DNA from: Torymus aiolomorphi
Lineage: Eukaryota; Arthropoda; Insecta; Hymenoptera; Torymidae
Assembly: GCA_036365515.1 (NCBI GenBank)
Contig: CM070874.1
Location: 41,353,083 to 41,417,082 of the forward strand
Reading direction: 5' to 3'
Length of the DNA: 64,000 bases
In this document: piece after piece, positions 45,501 through 56,263 of the stretch
How the letters are laid out: each line of letters opens with the position of its first letter
How positions within the stretch are numbered: position 1 is the first letter of the stretch
Notes under the pieces: model-generated
Seen by the model: the letters and a program-made list of their open reading frames with translations, nothing else
What the model was told of the DNA's origin: nothing
Databases searched by the model: none
Position numbers and translations under genes: made by a program

Positions 45501-46794
45501 CGAGGGTCATTTGACAAGTACCTAGCCTCACCGCCAGATGGTGCCACTATCGCACCAGAAATACACTACAGTGCAGTATCTTCCTGTAAACGGTTACAGA
45601 CGAAATTTCAGCCGGATCGGAGTTGTAGTTTATTTTTGAGACCGTGTGAAAGCAAATGTGTCCGTTGATTTTTGAAAAAATGGAGAAAGAACAATATCGG
45701 TCGGTGATTCGATTCTTGTTTTTGGAAGGGAAATCGCGCAGTGAAATTAAAGAACGCTTGGATGCAGTGTATGGGGATGCTTCTCCTTCGATGGCGACCG
45801 TTAAATTTTGGTATAACGAGTTTTAACGTGGTCGTACGTCGGTTTTTGATGATCCACGCCCAGGTGCTCCGAAAACAGCCACTACGGAGGAGAACGTGAC
45901 AAAAATACACGATATCGTTTTGTCAGACCGCCGATTAAAGGTGCACGAGATAGCTGCAATAGTAGGCATCTCAGAAGAACGCGTGTGGCATATCCTACAT
46001 GAGATTTTAGGCATGAGGAAGCTGTCAGCAAGGTGGGTGCCGCGTTTGCTGACTGCAGACAACAAGCGCATCCGTGTGACCAGTTCAGAGCAGTGTTTGG
46101 AGCTGTTTAATCGCAATCCAAAAGAGTTTTTGCGTCGTTACGTGACCGTCGACGAAACATGGATTCACTACTACACTCCAAAGACCAAGGAGCAGTCAAA
46201 ACAGTGGACCTTACCCGGTGAACCTGCTCCGAAGAAGGCGAAGACGGTTTCGTCGGCCGGAAAGGTGATGGCCACTGTTTTCTGGGATTCTCAAGGTGTG
46301 ATTTTTATTGACTATCTGGAGAAGGGCAAAACGGTCACAGGACAGTACTACGCCGAACTGTTGAGCCGATTTGACGCCGTGTTAGAAGAAAAACGGCCCC
46401 ATTTGTCTAAAAAGAAAGTGCTTTTCCACCACGATAATGCACCGGCTCACACTTCTGCACTCGCCACGGCTAAATTGGTCGAATTACGCTACGAACTGCT
46501 GCCCCATCCACCGTATTCTCCAGATTTGGCTCCGTGCGACTTTTTTTTGTTTCCGAACCTAAAAAATTCGCTCGCCGGGAAGAGATTCCACTCCAATAAC
46601 GAAATAATCGCCGCCACGGAGGCCTATTTTGCAAACCAAGAGAAAACATTTTTTTCAACGGGGTTAAAAAAATTGGAACACCGCTGGACCAAGTGTATTC
46701 AACTAAAAGGAGACTACATTGAAAAATAAATTTTATTTTTTGTAAAATTTTGGTGTTTTCATTTGTAGGCTAGGTACTTATCAAATGACCCTCG
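45501..46794 (+). mobile_element. Full-length mariner element
   Basis: Inverted ends of about 28-30 bp, CGAGGGTCATTTGACAAG at the left and the complement of CGAGGGTCATTTGATAAG at the right. TA is duplicated at 45499-45500 and 46795-46796. Length 1,294 bp, normal for mariner. It lies in opposite orientation inside the transposase gene of the host element. Confidence 0.95.
45680..46729 (+). pseudogene. mariner transposase with a single early stop
   Basis: ATG 45680 to stop 46729, 349 codons plus stop, standard length. Codon 49 is TAA (45824-45826) in WYNEF*RGRTSV, where a CAA or AAA codon would be expected. Otherwise the frame is open. The N-terminal HTH region is followed by VTVDETWIHYY (first D), FHHDNAPAHTS (second D) and YSPDLAPCDFFLF (third D, 34 residues after the second): DD34D. 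Cut-and-paste transposase acting at TA. Only one nonsense change separates it from a complete frame, which suggests a fairly recent arrival. Confidence 0.9.
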
Positions 46795-49202
46795 TATATC
46801 CATGTTTTCATATTCGTTGTTGCCTTCGTTATCTCTTGTACCAATAGATAAAATGGGAGATCCACATAACTTTCTACACTTACTACAAATTTTTGAATTA
46901 TCTGGCAAATCTGGAAATCTTCGTTTTAAGTTGTTCGACAACAAGCGTAAATCATTACCTATGTGACCCTTACCATTGAGAGGGTTGATACAACGATCGG
47001 GCCGTGCTACAGTAGACATGTTCAATCCATCTAAGTAAGTGATAATACTCGAATATAATAACGTAAGACTGTTAGAACAGGTGCTGTGAAAAATGTCTTC
47101 GAATTAATTTGAATCCTCTCGAAAATCGATGGGAACTACATGTACGAAACGTTTAGGAAAGATAATGCACGAAATATAGAACCACAGATACACCAAAGAG
47201 TTAGAGTAACAGCCGCACTAAACTTTTAGAGAAGCATCGGTACTTAAAGAGTTTCGAAAGAGGAATAAAAAAAGTTAGAGAGATTTTAGAAATGTTCTAT
47301 TGTAAAGTTTAATTACAGGGTTATCAAAAAGTATGGGACCCCCGTATTTTCCCAGAAACGATATTTTTTGAAAAAGCTAAGGTCATACCGTAAGTAATTT
47401 TCAACGAGGATTTGTCTGGTCTGATGACCTTGAATCTGACCTCGTCGTTGACCTTCAAAGTCAATTCAAAAATTGCAAAATTCAAAAATTTTGCAATTTT
47501 TGATCGCATTGTATACGTGTATAGTCACACGGTCTTACACCAACTATAGCATTCACGGCGTCACGTCGGTTTTTTTCTCTCAGTGCGTATACTGCACGAT
47601 TTTTGTGCAGGAGGAGCACCAAATCAAAAAAGCAGTAGCAGCACAAATGTGTTGTACCATTGGCACACTTTTTAGTGCTTCTTCTGCCCTAAACTTTTGT
47701 ACTCCTGAAGAACGATGAAATAGATTAAATGCGGAACAATTTTAGTGCAACAGTTGCTCTAAAATGGGAGAGTAAAGGACTTAATGTTTAGTTACGAAAC
47801 AATTCTTGCATTTGGTACTGATACTCTACGCTAACGTGTTTCTTTTCCACCAAACTTTTTTCAGTGATTCTGAAATGTTTCAAAGTGTGGATATAACCAC
47901 AGTTTTTCTGTTACTGTTCCGAATTAGAACCGATTTATAGCATGAATTGAAGAAGTATAACTGCGAAAGAATCGGTTTATTAAAATTAGAACTCACCATG
48001 AAAATGACCTTGAAAAATGATCCAAGGTCAAGTCTAGTTATGATCTTAATCAAGTTTTCTACTAGTTTCGTGAAATACTAGTCCGAAAATCCAGAAAATA
48101 ACTTTTGACCTTCAAAATGACCTTGAAATATAATTTTAACCGCTCGCTTTGAACGGTAGTAGTAAGAAAATATGTCGCAAACTTGATATTAGTGGCAAGA
48201 AATAACAATTTTCGTATCAGATTCGCTATTAGAGTGAAGAAAAACTTGTTTTTCCATCATTCCGAGACTTTCAGCCGCCATATTGGATCCGCCATTTTGA
48301 ATTTTCGGAATCGCGAGACGGCGTTCGAAAGTAGAAGTCAAGAGCTTTATTTGAGCCCAGGTAGATCCCATTTGGATCAAAATTGTTCTGGGCAGAGATT
48401 AAAATCTTTGTAAAGCCACGTTACACACTCTTTTACATATACTATTATTATACAGCGTGTCCAAAAAGTCTGGAAACACCCAAATAATTTCTCAGCTGAA
48501 TTACTATTGGAAAATTTTAAGGTCGCCTTTGTAGTAATTTTTTACGAGGAATCCAATGGTGACCTTGGATTCGACCTTGGACCTCATTTTTGAGGTTATT
48601 TCAAGGTCAACCTCATTTTTTTAAATGGTAACCCCTATTTTTTATAGCGGAATCTGAAAGAGCGGAAAATTTTACGTCCGGATATGTATTAAGGTATGAG
48701 GTTGAGGTTACCCCCAGAGGTCAAATTGAGGTCAAAGTATGATTTCTTAAAAATTTCGCGAGTTCAGTGGTAAAACAAAACAAACAAAGGTAAGGTTTGG
48801 TAAGTTCGAACGAAGACTTGACGGTGACCTCTGATTCGACCTTGAACCTCATTTTGAGCCTCATTTTTGAGGTTATTTCGAGGTCAACCTCATTTTTTTA
48901 ATGGGTAACCCCTATTTTTTTAGCGGAATCGGAAAGAGTGTGAAACTTTACGTCCAAACATGTACTCAGAACATAGTTCAAGAAGGACCTTTACGTTCAT
49001 TTGAAGGTCATTTAAACTTAATGACGGTCTGATCTTGTGTAAACTTTTTATCACACTGAGCGAGGTTAATTCTTTAGTAGTTTTCAACGAGAAATCTAAT
49101 GGTGACCTTGACATTGTCCTTAAAAGTCATGTCAAGTTCAATTTTTTTACATTTAGCGTTACCCAGGAACAACGACGTGGACGTAGTAAAATCTGTTCCC
49201 TT

Positions 49203-49402
49203 TGGGGTGCTTGATTTACGTGAGTCCCCTTGCCTCTCACGATGGGGTGCTTGATTTACGTGAGTCCCCTTGCCTCTCACGATGGGGCGCTTGATTTACG
49301 TGAGTCCCCTTGCCTCTCACGATGGGGTGCTTGATTTACGTGAGTTCCCTTGCCTCTCACAATGGGGCGCTTGATTTACGTGAGTCCCCTTGCCTCTCAC
49401 AT
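49203..49402. repeat. Five tandem 40-bp units between left arm and transposase 3' end
   Basis: Units start at 49203, 49243, 49283, 49323 and 49363: TGGGGTGCTTGATTTACGTG followed by AGTCCCCTTGCCTCTCACGA, with one or two substitutions. The segment 49056-49410 has no counterpart in the right arm, so it is an extra insertion on this side. Confidence 0.9.
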
Positions 49403-49428
49403 TTGATTTTTTTAAACAGTATAACATC

Positions 49429-50505
49429 TTATTTCAAGTGCTCGAACTGTTCTCCATTCATTTCTTGACAGTAACCTAATCGATGATAGAAAGCACCAAC
49501 AGCATTTTCAATCATTTCAGTAGGAATGAGAGCTGATTCATCAATGATCCTTTCACGTAATTCATCTAAGTTTAAGGGTTTTGTTTTGAATACACGATCC
49601 TTCAGATAACCCCAATAGAAATAATCTAGAGGCGTTAAATCGGGGGACCTAGCTGGCCATTCAATTGCACCTCTTCGTCCTATCCATCGATTAATGAATA
49701 CTGTATCTAAGTATGTGCGAACGTTTCGTGCATAATGAGCAGCTGCACCGTCCTGTTGATACCATGTGTTATTAAAGTCCTCTCCAGCTATTTCTCTTAT
49801 AGCAGGAACAATTTGATTCCGCAACATAGTTTCATACTTTTCTGCATTTAAAATGCCATCAATAAAAAATGGTCCTATAATCCTATTATTTAATATTCCA
49901 GCCCAGACATTTAATTTTTGTGGATATTGTGACTTGGCTTCTCTTGCCCAATGAGGGTTTTCAACTGCCCAATATCTACAGTTATGCCTATTTACGCTTG
50001 AGTCAAGTTGAAATGTAGCTTCATCTGAGAAGACTATATTTGATGGAAAATTTGGATTTTGTACGATGCGTGCCATCATATCATCACAGAATTCAACGCG
50101 ACGATCGAAATCATCTTCATTTAACTTGTGTATTAGCGTTACTTTAAATGGATGGAACTTCTCTCTCTTTAGTATGTTATGAATAGATGATTTACTTATT
50201 TCGTGCACTTGAGCAGCTCTACGAACGGAAGTATGCGGATCTTCGGTGAATGTTAACACAACATCTAAAGATTTCTCTTCGTTACCTGCTGACATTGGTC
50301 TGCCTGATCGAGGTAAATCGCTGATAGTGCCGGTATTTTCAAACCTTCTAACAGTTTTTTGAACTGTTGAAAATGATAGTGGAGTTCCACCAACCCTAAA
50401 TGAAGCATTAAAAATATCTCTTACGGCCCTATAAGATCGCTGCATGTGTCCCCAACCTCTCATCATGAGAATCGTTATTCTTTCTCTATCAGTGAGTTTG
50501 TTCAT
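49429..50505 (-). CDS. Intact Tc1/mariner-type transposase, DD41D
   Basis: 358 codons from ATG (50505) to stop with no break. N-terminal HTH regions around residues 1-110 (LTDRERITILMMRGWG; SVRRAAQVHEISKSSIHNIL). Catalytic triad: IVFSDEATFQL (first D), WYQQDGAAAH (second D), RSPDLTPLDYFYWG with the third D after 41 intervening residues. This spacing defines the DD41D (Visitor) group as I know it. It binds and cuts its own TIRs at TA. Because the frame is intact and the ends are recognisable, this is the only plausibly functional transposase in the window. Confidence 0.9.
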   Translation of the reverse strand: MNKLTDRERITILMMRGWGHMQRSYRAVRDIFNASFRVGGTPLSFSTVQKTVRRFENTGTISDLPRSGRPMSAGNEEKSLDVVLTFTEDPHTSVRRAAQVHEISKSSIHNILKREKFHPFKVTLIHKLNEDDFDRRVEFCDDMMARIVQNPNFPSNIVFSDEATFQLDSSVNRHNCRYWAVENPHWAREAKSQYPQKLNVWAGILNNRIIGPFFIDGILNAEKYETMLRNQIVPAIREIAGEDFNNTWYQQDGAAAHYARNVRTYLDTVFINRWIGRRGAIEWPARSPDLTPLDYFYWGYLKDRVFKTKPLNLDELRERIIDESALIPTEMIENAVGAFYHRLGYCQEMNGEQFEHLK

Positions 50506-50714
50506 TTTTATTACTCTTCGTAGTAGACCTTATCCAAAAATACTTTTTGAGTTGAAAATAAAAAGAACTTTTAATTTTCAAAAAATATGTTTGAAAGATG
50601 ACCAACCCTTCTCTGTGGTGGTTATGGAATGAATAATAGTTTATTGTCACTCTAACCATACGAAAAATGACAAGTAACAATGTTCAATATTTAAACGCTT
50701 CAAAAAATTTTACA

Positions 50715-50845
50715 ATGAATCAGCTCTCATTCCTACTGAAATGATCAAAAATACTGTTGGTGTTTTCGATCATCGATTAGGTTACTATCAAAAAGTGGAT
50801 GGAAAATAATTCGAGCACTTGAAATAAGATGTTAGACTGTTTAAA
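50715..50845 (+). pseudogene. Inverted, diverged copy of the transposase 3' end
   Basis: ATGAATCAGCTCTCATTCCTACTGAAATG and GATTAGGTTACT, GAGCACTTGAAATAAGATGTTA match the minus-strand transposase C-terminus (49429-49545) with several substitutions and no useful frame. It is part of the right fold-back arm. Confidence 0.8.
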
Positions 50846-51511
50846 AAAATTAAAAAGTTTACACAAGATCAGACCGTCATTAAGTTTAAATGACCTTCAA
50901 ATGAACGTCAAGGTCCTTCTTGAACTATGTTCTGAGTACATGTTTGGACGTAAAGTTTCACACTCTTTCCGATTCCGCTAAAAAATAGGGGTTACCATTT
51001 AAAAAAATGAGGTTGACCTCGAAATAACCTCAAAAATGAGGCTCAAAATGAGGTTCAAGGTCGAATCAGAGGTCACCTTCAAGTCTTCGTTCGAACTTAC
51101 CAAACCTTACCTTTGTTTGTTTTGTTTTACCACTGAACTCGCGAAATTTTTAAGAAATCATACTTTGACCTCAATTTGACCTCTGGGGGCAACCTCAACC
51201 TCATACCTTAATACATATCCGGACGTAGAATTTTCCGCTCTTTCAGATTCCGCTATAAAAAATAGGGGTTACCATTTAAAAAAATGAGGTTGACCTTGAA
51301 ATAACCTCAAAAATGAGGTCCAAGGTCGAATCCAAGGTCACCATTGGATTCCTCGTAAAAAATTACTACAAAGGCGACCTTAACATTTTCCAATAGTAAT
51401 TCAGCTGAGAAATTATTTGGGTGTTTCCAGACTTTTTGGACACGCTGTATAAATATTATATAAATAGTATATGTAAAAGAGTGTGTAACGTGGATTTACA
51501 AAGATTTTAAT

Positions 51512-52032
51512 TAAAATTTTATTGCGAATTATGCACGCAAATATCATGATATTCTTATTTTTTTATTTTATTTTATTTTAATGAAGATGTTGTGAAGTGT
51601 TTTATTACATCATCTTTACTTCTACCAGGCCTATTTTCGTAAAATTTACCTCAGCGAAATCAGAAAAATTTAACTTAACATAAGTTAATAACTACAAGTT
51701 AAAATGTAAAAATAAAATTAGCAATATGTAAAGTCGAAGGAAGTTGTAACGGTCGAAATTTTATGGCTTTTCGGCAACGCGTAGGCGCGCACGTGCACAG
51801 CCGGGGTGGACTACCTTTCGGGGTAAAGTCGTAAAACCTTTCCCTTTTTTTACATAGGCGGAAATGCTTTCGTCTCTGAAGAGAGTTTTCACTTTCGGGT
51901 GTTGTGTGTTTTGCTTCCTCATAGAGGAAGCTTTGTGATAGTAAAGAAAAAAGTTTATGAGATAATGTGTTAGAAATGTTATTTAGCAAATTTGGAATCG
52001 AAATACACTATTTTTAGAAAATGTCCGTATGG

Positions 52033-52091
<59 letters not shown>

Positions 52092-53216
52092 CTGATATCT
52101 CATGATCTACTCGACCGATTTTAACGGGAGAGTGATCATTTTTTTAGATTTTTCTTCCACAATTGGGGTCAATATTCTATTTTTGTAAAATTTAATTTTT
52201 TTTTTTTATAGCCACTTTTTAATTTTCAAAATTCTTTTTTTCGATTTTTTTAATATTTAGAACAAATATTGTTTATATATCATGAATTCTCTGTATGTAG
52301 GATAAAATTATCTACAATTGAAAAAAAAAAGTCGGTAGCTATATTTCGTCATAAGTTATTGATGAAAACAGAATTTTTTGTAAATAGGTTATATTTCGAA
52401 ATTAAAAAAAGATATTAACATGAATATTTTTTTGGTTATAAAGGATATTAAGTACTATAACTTACTAAATTTTTAGGTTTTTTTATTCATTATTTTTTGA
52501 AAAAAAAAATAATTTATTAAAAAAAGTGTTTTTTTTATCGTTCAATAACTATAGTAAAATTGGCTTAATCACTTTGAAATTCTTTGTAAGGGTAGATTTT
52601 GTATACCAATCGAGTGAGTTCTTTGGGCAAAAGGATTGATCCATAAATTTCGAAGATATTTGAGGTTAAAATTTTTTTCAATTTTTTTTTAAATCGTAAT
52701 TTCTCGAGAACGGCTGTATGTATCTAAATGAGGTGGGTGGTATTCGAAAGAGAATTAAATTACCTATATTTTCTAAAAAAATTAATTCTCTAACTATCAC
52801 GGTTCTTTTGTTATTAACAAAAACGTAAAAATTGAAAAATGAAAGAAAATGAGTTTTATATGTTCAACTATTACAAGAGTAAAATTGTCTTATTCGCTTC
52901 AAAATTCATTGTAGAGGTATATTATTGATAGTTCTCGGATGAGTTCTTTTGGCAAAGTGATTGGTTCATAAATTTCAGAGATATTTGAGGTTAAAATTTT
53001 TCTAGACATTTAGCTCTAAATATCAGTTGCAAATTTATAGTCAATTGTGATATATATTTTATGTATGTGAAATTTTGTGGAAATGTATAATCTATAAAAA
53101 TTTGAATAAATTATGTTGGAGTTTTGTTATTTCTGTCTTTCTGAAGTATTAAATTTTAAATATTGGAATTAAAAATTAATTAAAGGAATCAGTAAATTAA
53201 GTTTGAGGAAGCTACG
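51512..53216. other. AT-rich non-coding spacer with a (TG)n run and a diverged duplication
   Basis: No gene. A GC-richer block lies at 51720-51950. (TG)n at 52034-52088. Two similar segments, about 52530-52690 and 52863-53015, share GAGTTCTTT.GGCAAA and ATATTTGAGGTTAAAATTTTT. Confidence 0.6.
52034..52088. repeat. (TG)n microsatellite
   Basis: About 27 TG units. Confidence 0.95.
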
Positions 53217-53450
53217 TGCCAACGAATTGGCAGCGGTTTTTTCTCTTTCGTTGGAAATAAGCCGGAATGCAGTTTCTTGCATCGGTATGACATAAAACCT
53301 GACCGTTACTTTCTACGGGCAGCGGTTAAAATGTGAGAATACATTTAGTTTCAGTTTGAAAGATAAAAGAAAATTTTTTCCTTGTCGATGCTAAGAGGAT
53401 TCAACGTAAGGCGGTCGATATCGAGTTTGACATGACCGTCCGATGTTACA
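53217..53450 (-). repeat. Candidate LTR (3' LTR of an env-bearing element)
   Basis: Reading on the minus strand, a polypurine tract AGGAGGGGGG (53460-53451) is directly followed by TGTAACATCGGAC, a typical LTR start. The downstream end may be at TTGGCA around 53217, but it is not proven, and I found no second copy in the window. Confidence 0.45.
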
Positions 53451-53553
53451 CCCCCCTCCTAAAAGGATTACTAGGAGTTGAAAAAGAAATAACTCCAGTA
53501 ATCTATACTCTTGAATTGCTCTCAGAGCTCTGATCAGTATTGCAATTGTATGT

Positions 53554-54600
53554 TCAATTATTAAAATGAAAATCGGAAAGGATCTCTGCTGTGTTGTACC
53601 TCCACAACCTATGAGTCTTCATTGACCACCACGTATGTAGCTTTGGGTACCAGTTTGGGAGGTGGTGCGCTAGGAGTATTTGGCGGCTTAACTGGAAAAG
53701 ATGGTGTTGGAGCATGGACGTACCTCTCTGCCGTGTGTATTGGTGGCGTCTCTTCATCAAGGTTGGCTGGTTGTGCCTGTTGATACCTCTCTTGCCCAAG
53801 TGATATGAACAGCGTCGCGAGAGATCCCTAGAGGGCAGATAATAGGTGGGTTGACCATCCATAAATGCGATGGAGGGCATACCCTTTTAGGAAAATCCCA
53901 AAAATCATTTTTATTCCCTGGATAACTATTATGATGGTGGAGATTCCAGCGCTTACGTATCCGAATGTCGTGAATTTCGTTCACATGTTATTCCAAGTGT
54001 TGGAAATTATCTTCTCCATTGCATTTTCATTGAACAATCTAGAGATCGCTCCTTCGTTATCAATGACGACATACCCATGCATTTCCCGGACCACATCATT
54101 CAGTAAGGCTGGTTGGTCCATAGGGAACATTATCCGGTCCCTAATTTGGTCTAAATCCTTTTCCGTGTAAATCCCAATAGTTGCGAGAGATGCTGGGTCG
54201 TTGTAATTTCAAGTTGCTTGAAAAATGGGATGTAAAATTGTTGGACTCTTGGCTTCTGTTAGTTTGGGTAGAATCTTATACCAATTCTCGTTTATTTGGT
54301 AGTAGGTTGGTAACAATCCGTTACATTCTATTTGTACTCCTTGTGACTTTAAAATATGGGTTTTCGGAGTGAGGAACATGGTTTTATTGTTCCTCGTAAC
54401 TGCTAATTCCTCATAGCAGTTTTCTCCATGGGCAATCTTAACCTCTACTGGGAGGCATTTGATTATATGCACTACTGCCCCAGCAGTGATTGCCATATAA
54501 CCTGGTCCTTTCATTAAATTGTATGCAAATTGGTCAGGTGACTGAGATGCAATTGCTAGAGCGTTCTCTAGGACACGGCATTCCTCTTTGCATCTTTTTG
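53554..54600 (-). pseudogene. Remnant of an envelope-like glycoprotein gene of an LTR element
   Basis: The minus strand reads from about 54600 to 53554 in pieces broken by several in-frame stops and a frame change. The pieces resemble, by composition and motif order, the C-terminal ectodomain and membrane region of virus-type glycoproteins found in some insect LTR retrotransposons: cysteine and proline-rich ectodomain part (54514-54209), a helical segment, then hydrophobic stretches around 53990-53870 compatible with a membrane anchor, then a charged tail. The polypurine tract and LTR start lie just downstream. The gene is dead. The lineage, whether gypsy/errantivirus-type or BEL with a captured viral gene, is not resolved. 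Confidence 0.5.
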
Positions 54601-54639
54601 TGAAAATGTCTTTAAACAGACGTCTATTTCATTTTTAAT

Positions 54640-55700
54640 GCTTTAATATGTTACACGAACTTCGAGTTTACATATACAAATAAATCTAATTTTTCAACGG
54701 ATACCTTATTACTTTTTACGAAGGATATACCTTTTACCGTTTCGAAACTTTGGGTGTTCAGTTTTTATCAACTCGTAACCACAAACATTATTTGTCATAT
54801 GAACAGTAAATTAGAAAATGCGTTTAAGTTCAATTTGGAAGAAAAATAAAACAATTCTATTTATTTTCGTTGTGACTTACTTAACTGGGAAGTATTTCGT
54901 TAAACAAATTTGTAATTAAATGTTTATAAATATATTATTTTTATATTACTCAAAAATAATAAAATATATATGTTTAAAGTGCACTAAAAATGATTGCTTT
55001 TTTTTTCTTTTAACTTGGACAAGTAACTGCATTTATTTTAACCTACATTTATGAATATAGATTTGTATAAATATCACACGCAATTTTTAAGAGCTACGTA
55101 CAATATTAGATGATTTTATGTAAACGCATTTTTATTTTGTAGAACTTGCAGAAATTGTATGTATGGTTGAGTAACTTTGAGCTGTTGGTAGAAATTTTAA
55201 CATTCTTCGGAGTCTTTGCGAGGTAGATTGATGATGTTAATTAAAAGTTGCTGTTAAATTTGATAAGTATACATAAAAAGTTTTTTTTTTTCTTTATTAA
55301 TCTGTGAACAGAGAAAATACTATTAATACTTGGTTCATAAAAAAAATTAAAAAAATTTGATGGACTTGTTTTGAAAATAAAAACAAATAAAAATAAAAAT
55401 TGAAAATAAATTTGAAAAGAAAATTATAGGGTTAAATAGCCATTACTGGGACAACGCAAAAAGTGCGCTCTATACCGGGACGGTAACAAATATTAATAAT
55501 AATTTAATATATATGAACTTAGAACATAAAAGTAAAAATCCTAAAATAATTTTTAAAATCTAAGTTATTCAATTACGTGATTTGTTGTGATTTAAAAAGT
55601 TATGAATTTGGAAGAACAAAAAAAATAATAAACATATCTCTGTGAAAACAGTGTATCTACTAGAATCCTAAATTGGCCCACTATTGGCTGTTTCACCTTA
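54640..55700. other. AT-rich spacer
   Basis: No gene, RNA or clear repeat recognised; very AT-rich with A- and T-runs. Confidence 0.5.
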
Positions 55701-55765
55701 GTCTGTATTACTTGCTGATTCTTATATTCATTGGACAATTCGAAGAAGAAAAACAATTTCTTGTA

Positions 55766-56259
55766 TTAAATTGGTAATAGTTTTAAATTAAAGTTGATCT
55801 CTGTATTGGACTCATGCTTTAATAAATTTTGTAATATGTCATTAATTATAACATTGCAAATTATAAAATTTCTATTTTGACAATGGTTTAATTTGGTAGA
55901 ATTATGATTAATTAACTTGACATTAGAGTTTTTTAGATTAAAATCAAACATAAATTTGGAAATGAATATCTTAATATTAGAATAAATATTGAAATGCGAT
56001 TTGAGATTTCTAAATTTTAAATTAACCGAAAATGTATTTTGTGTTTTGAAATTTTTTAAATAGTTTAGAGCTTGAATTAGAATAGTCGATTTGGAATCTA
56101 ATTTCTTATTAGTATTACTCTTAATTTGTGGTTTTACAATTAAATTATCAGCTATATTTAAATTTTGTTTAAGTTCTATTTTATTACATTTAATTAGTTT
56201 TAAAGTATTATCATTGTCTGAGTTATCGTTATTTTCTACATAAAGTATTATATTGTATT
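55766..56259 (-). pseudogene. Asn-rich continuation of the outer element
   Basis: Beyond the inner LTR element the minus strand is open for about 150 codons in a different frame: N/K/I/L-rich (NDNSDNDNTLKLIK ...), resembling 61000-61900 in composition. It may be the next gene of the element or the same gene after a frameshift. No domain recognised. Confidence 0.4.
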
Positions 56260-56263
56260 ATAT

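Larger units (their letters stand above)
43838..47025 (-). pseudogene. DDE-like transposase, interrupted by mariner and frameshifts
   Basis: N-terminal piece 47025-46797: RCINPL, CSKCRKLC (zinc-like). After the mariner it continues at 45499 (acidic, EDMFSELKEKF), then 45210-44659 with MMPGRKDTVSV, QKRLLYFDLRELY, GFSTFAKLRP and GTHSVCVCTIHQN. 44824-44483 has CPGSENL, TDRSTLQ, VMFDYSENYSF (candidate first D). 44377-43838 has IIYVTDGAKQHFKN (second D), FCATAHGKSCYDGLCAIFKREAYR (candidate third acidic residue in DG or E). Total near 630 codons without the mariner. Frameshifts near 45328, 44830 and 44480 and one at the mariner junction. DDE assignment is inferred from motif order. Confidence 0.65.
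43158..48397 (-). mobile_element. 5.2-kb DNA transposon with about 395-bp TIRs and unassigned DDE-like transposase
   Basis: The inverted ends begin CTCTGCCCAGAACAATTTTG; arms 43158-43552 and 48004-48397. It encodes one minus-strand gene (47025-43838) and is split by a mariner element at 45501-46794. A second, smaller insertion or relic lies at about 47315-47500. I see no unambiguous target duplication: CC lies left and AT right. The transposase family is shared with the relic at 2000-2290. The superfamily name is unknown to me. Confidence 0.7.
48399..51511 (-). mobile_element. DD41D (Visitor-like) Tc1/mariner element in a long fold-back
   Basis: The TIR termini TACAGCGTGTCCAAAAAGTC lie at 48451 and, reversed, at 51449, with TA outside at 48449-48450 and 51450-51451. 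The inverted arms go much further: 48399-49055 pairs with 50845-51511, including about 52-60 bp outside the TA. Thus either the true ends are at 48399/51511 or the element landed inside a small palindrome. The right arm continues inward to include a second, diverged copy of the 3' end of the transposase gene. The arms are rich in GACCTC/AGGTCA motifs. Confidence 0.75.
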
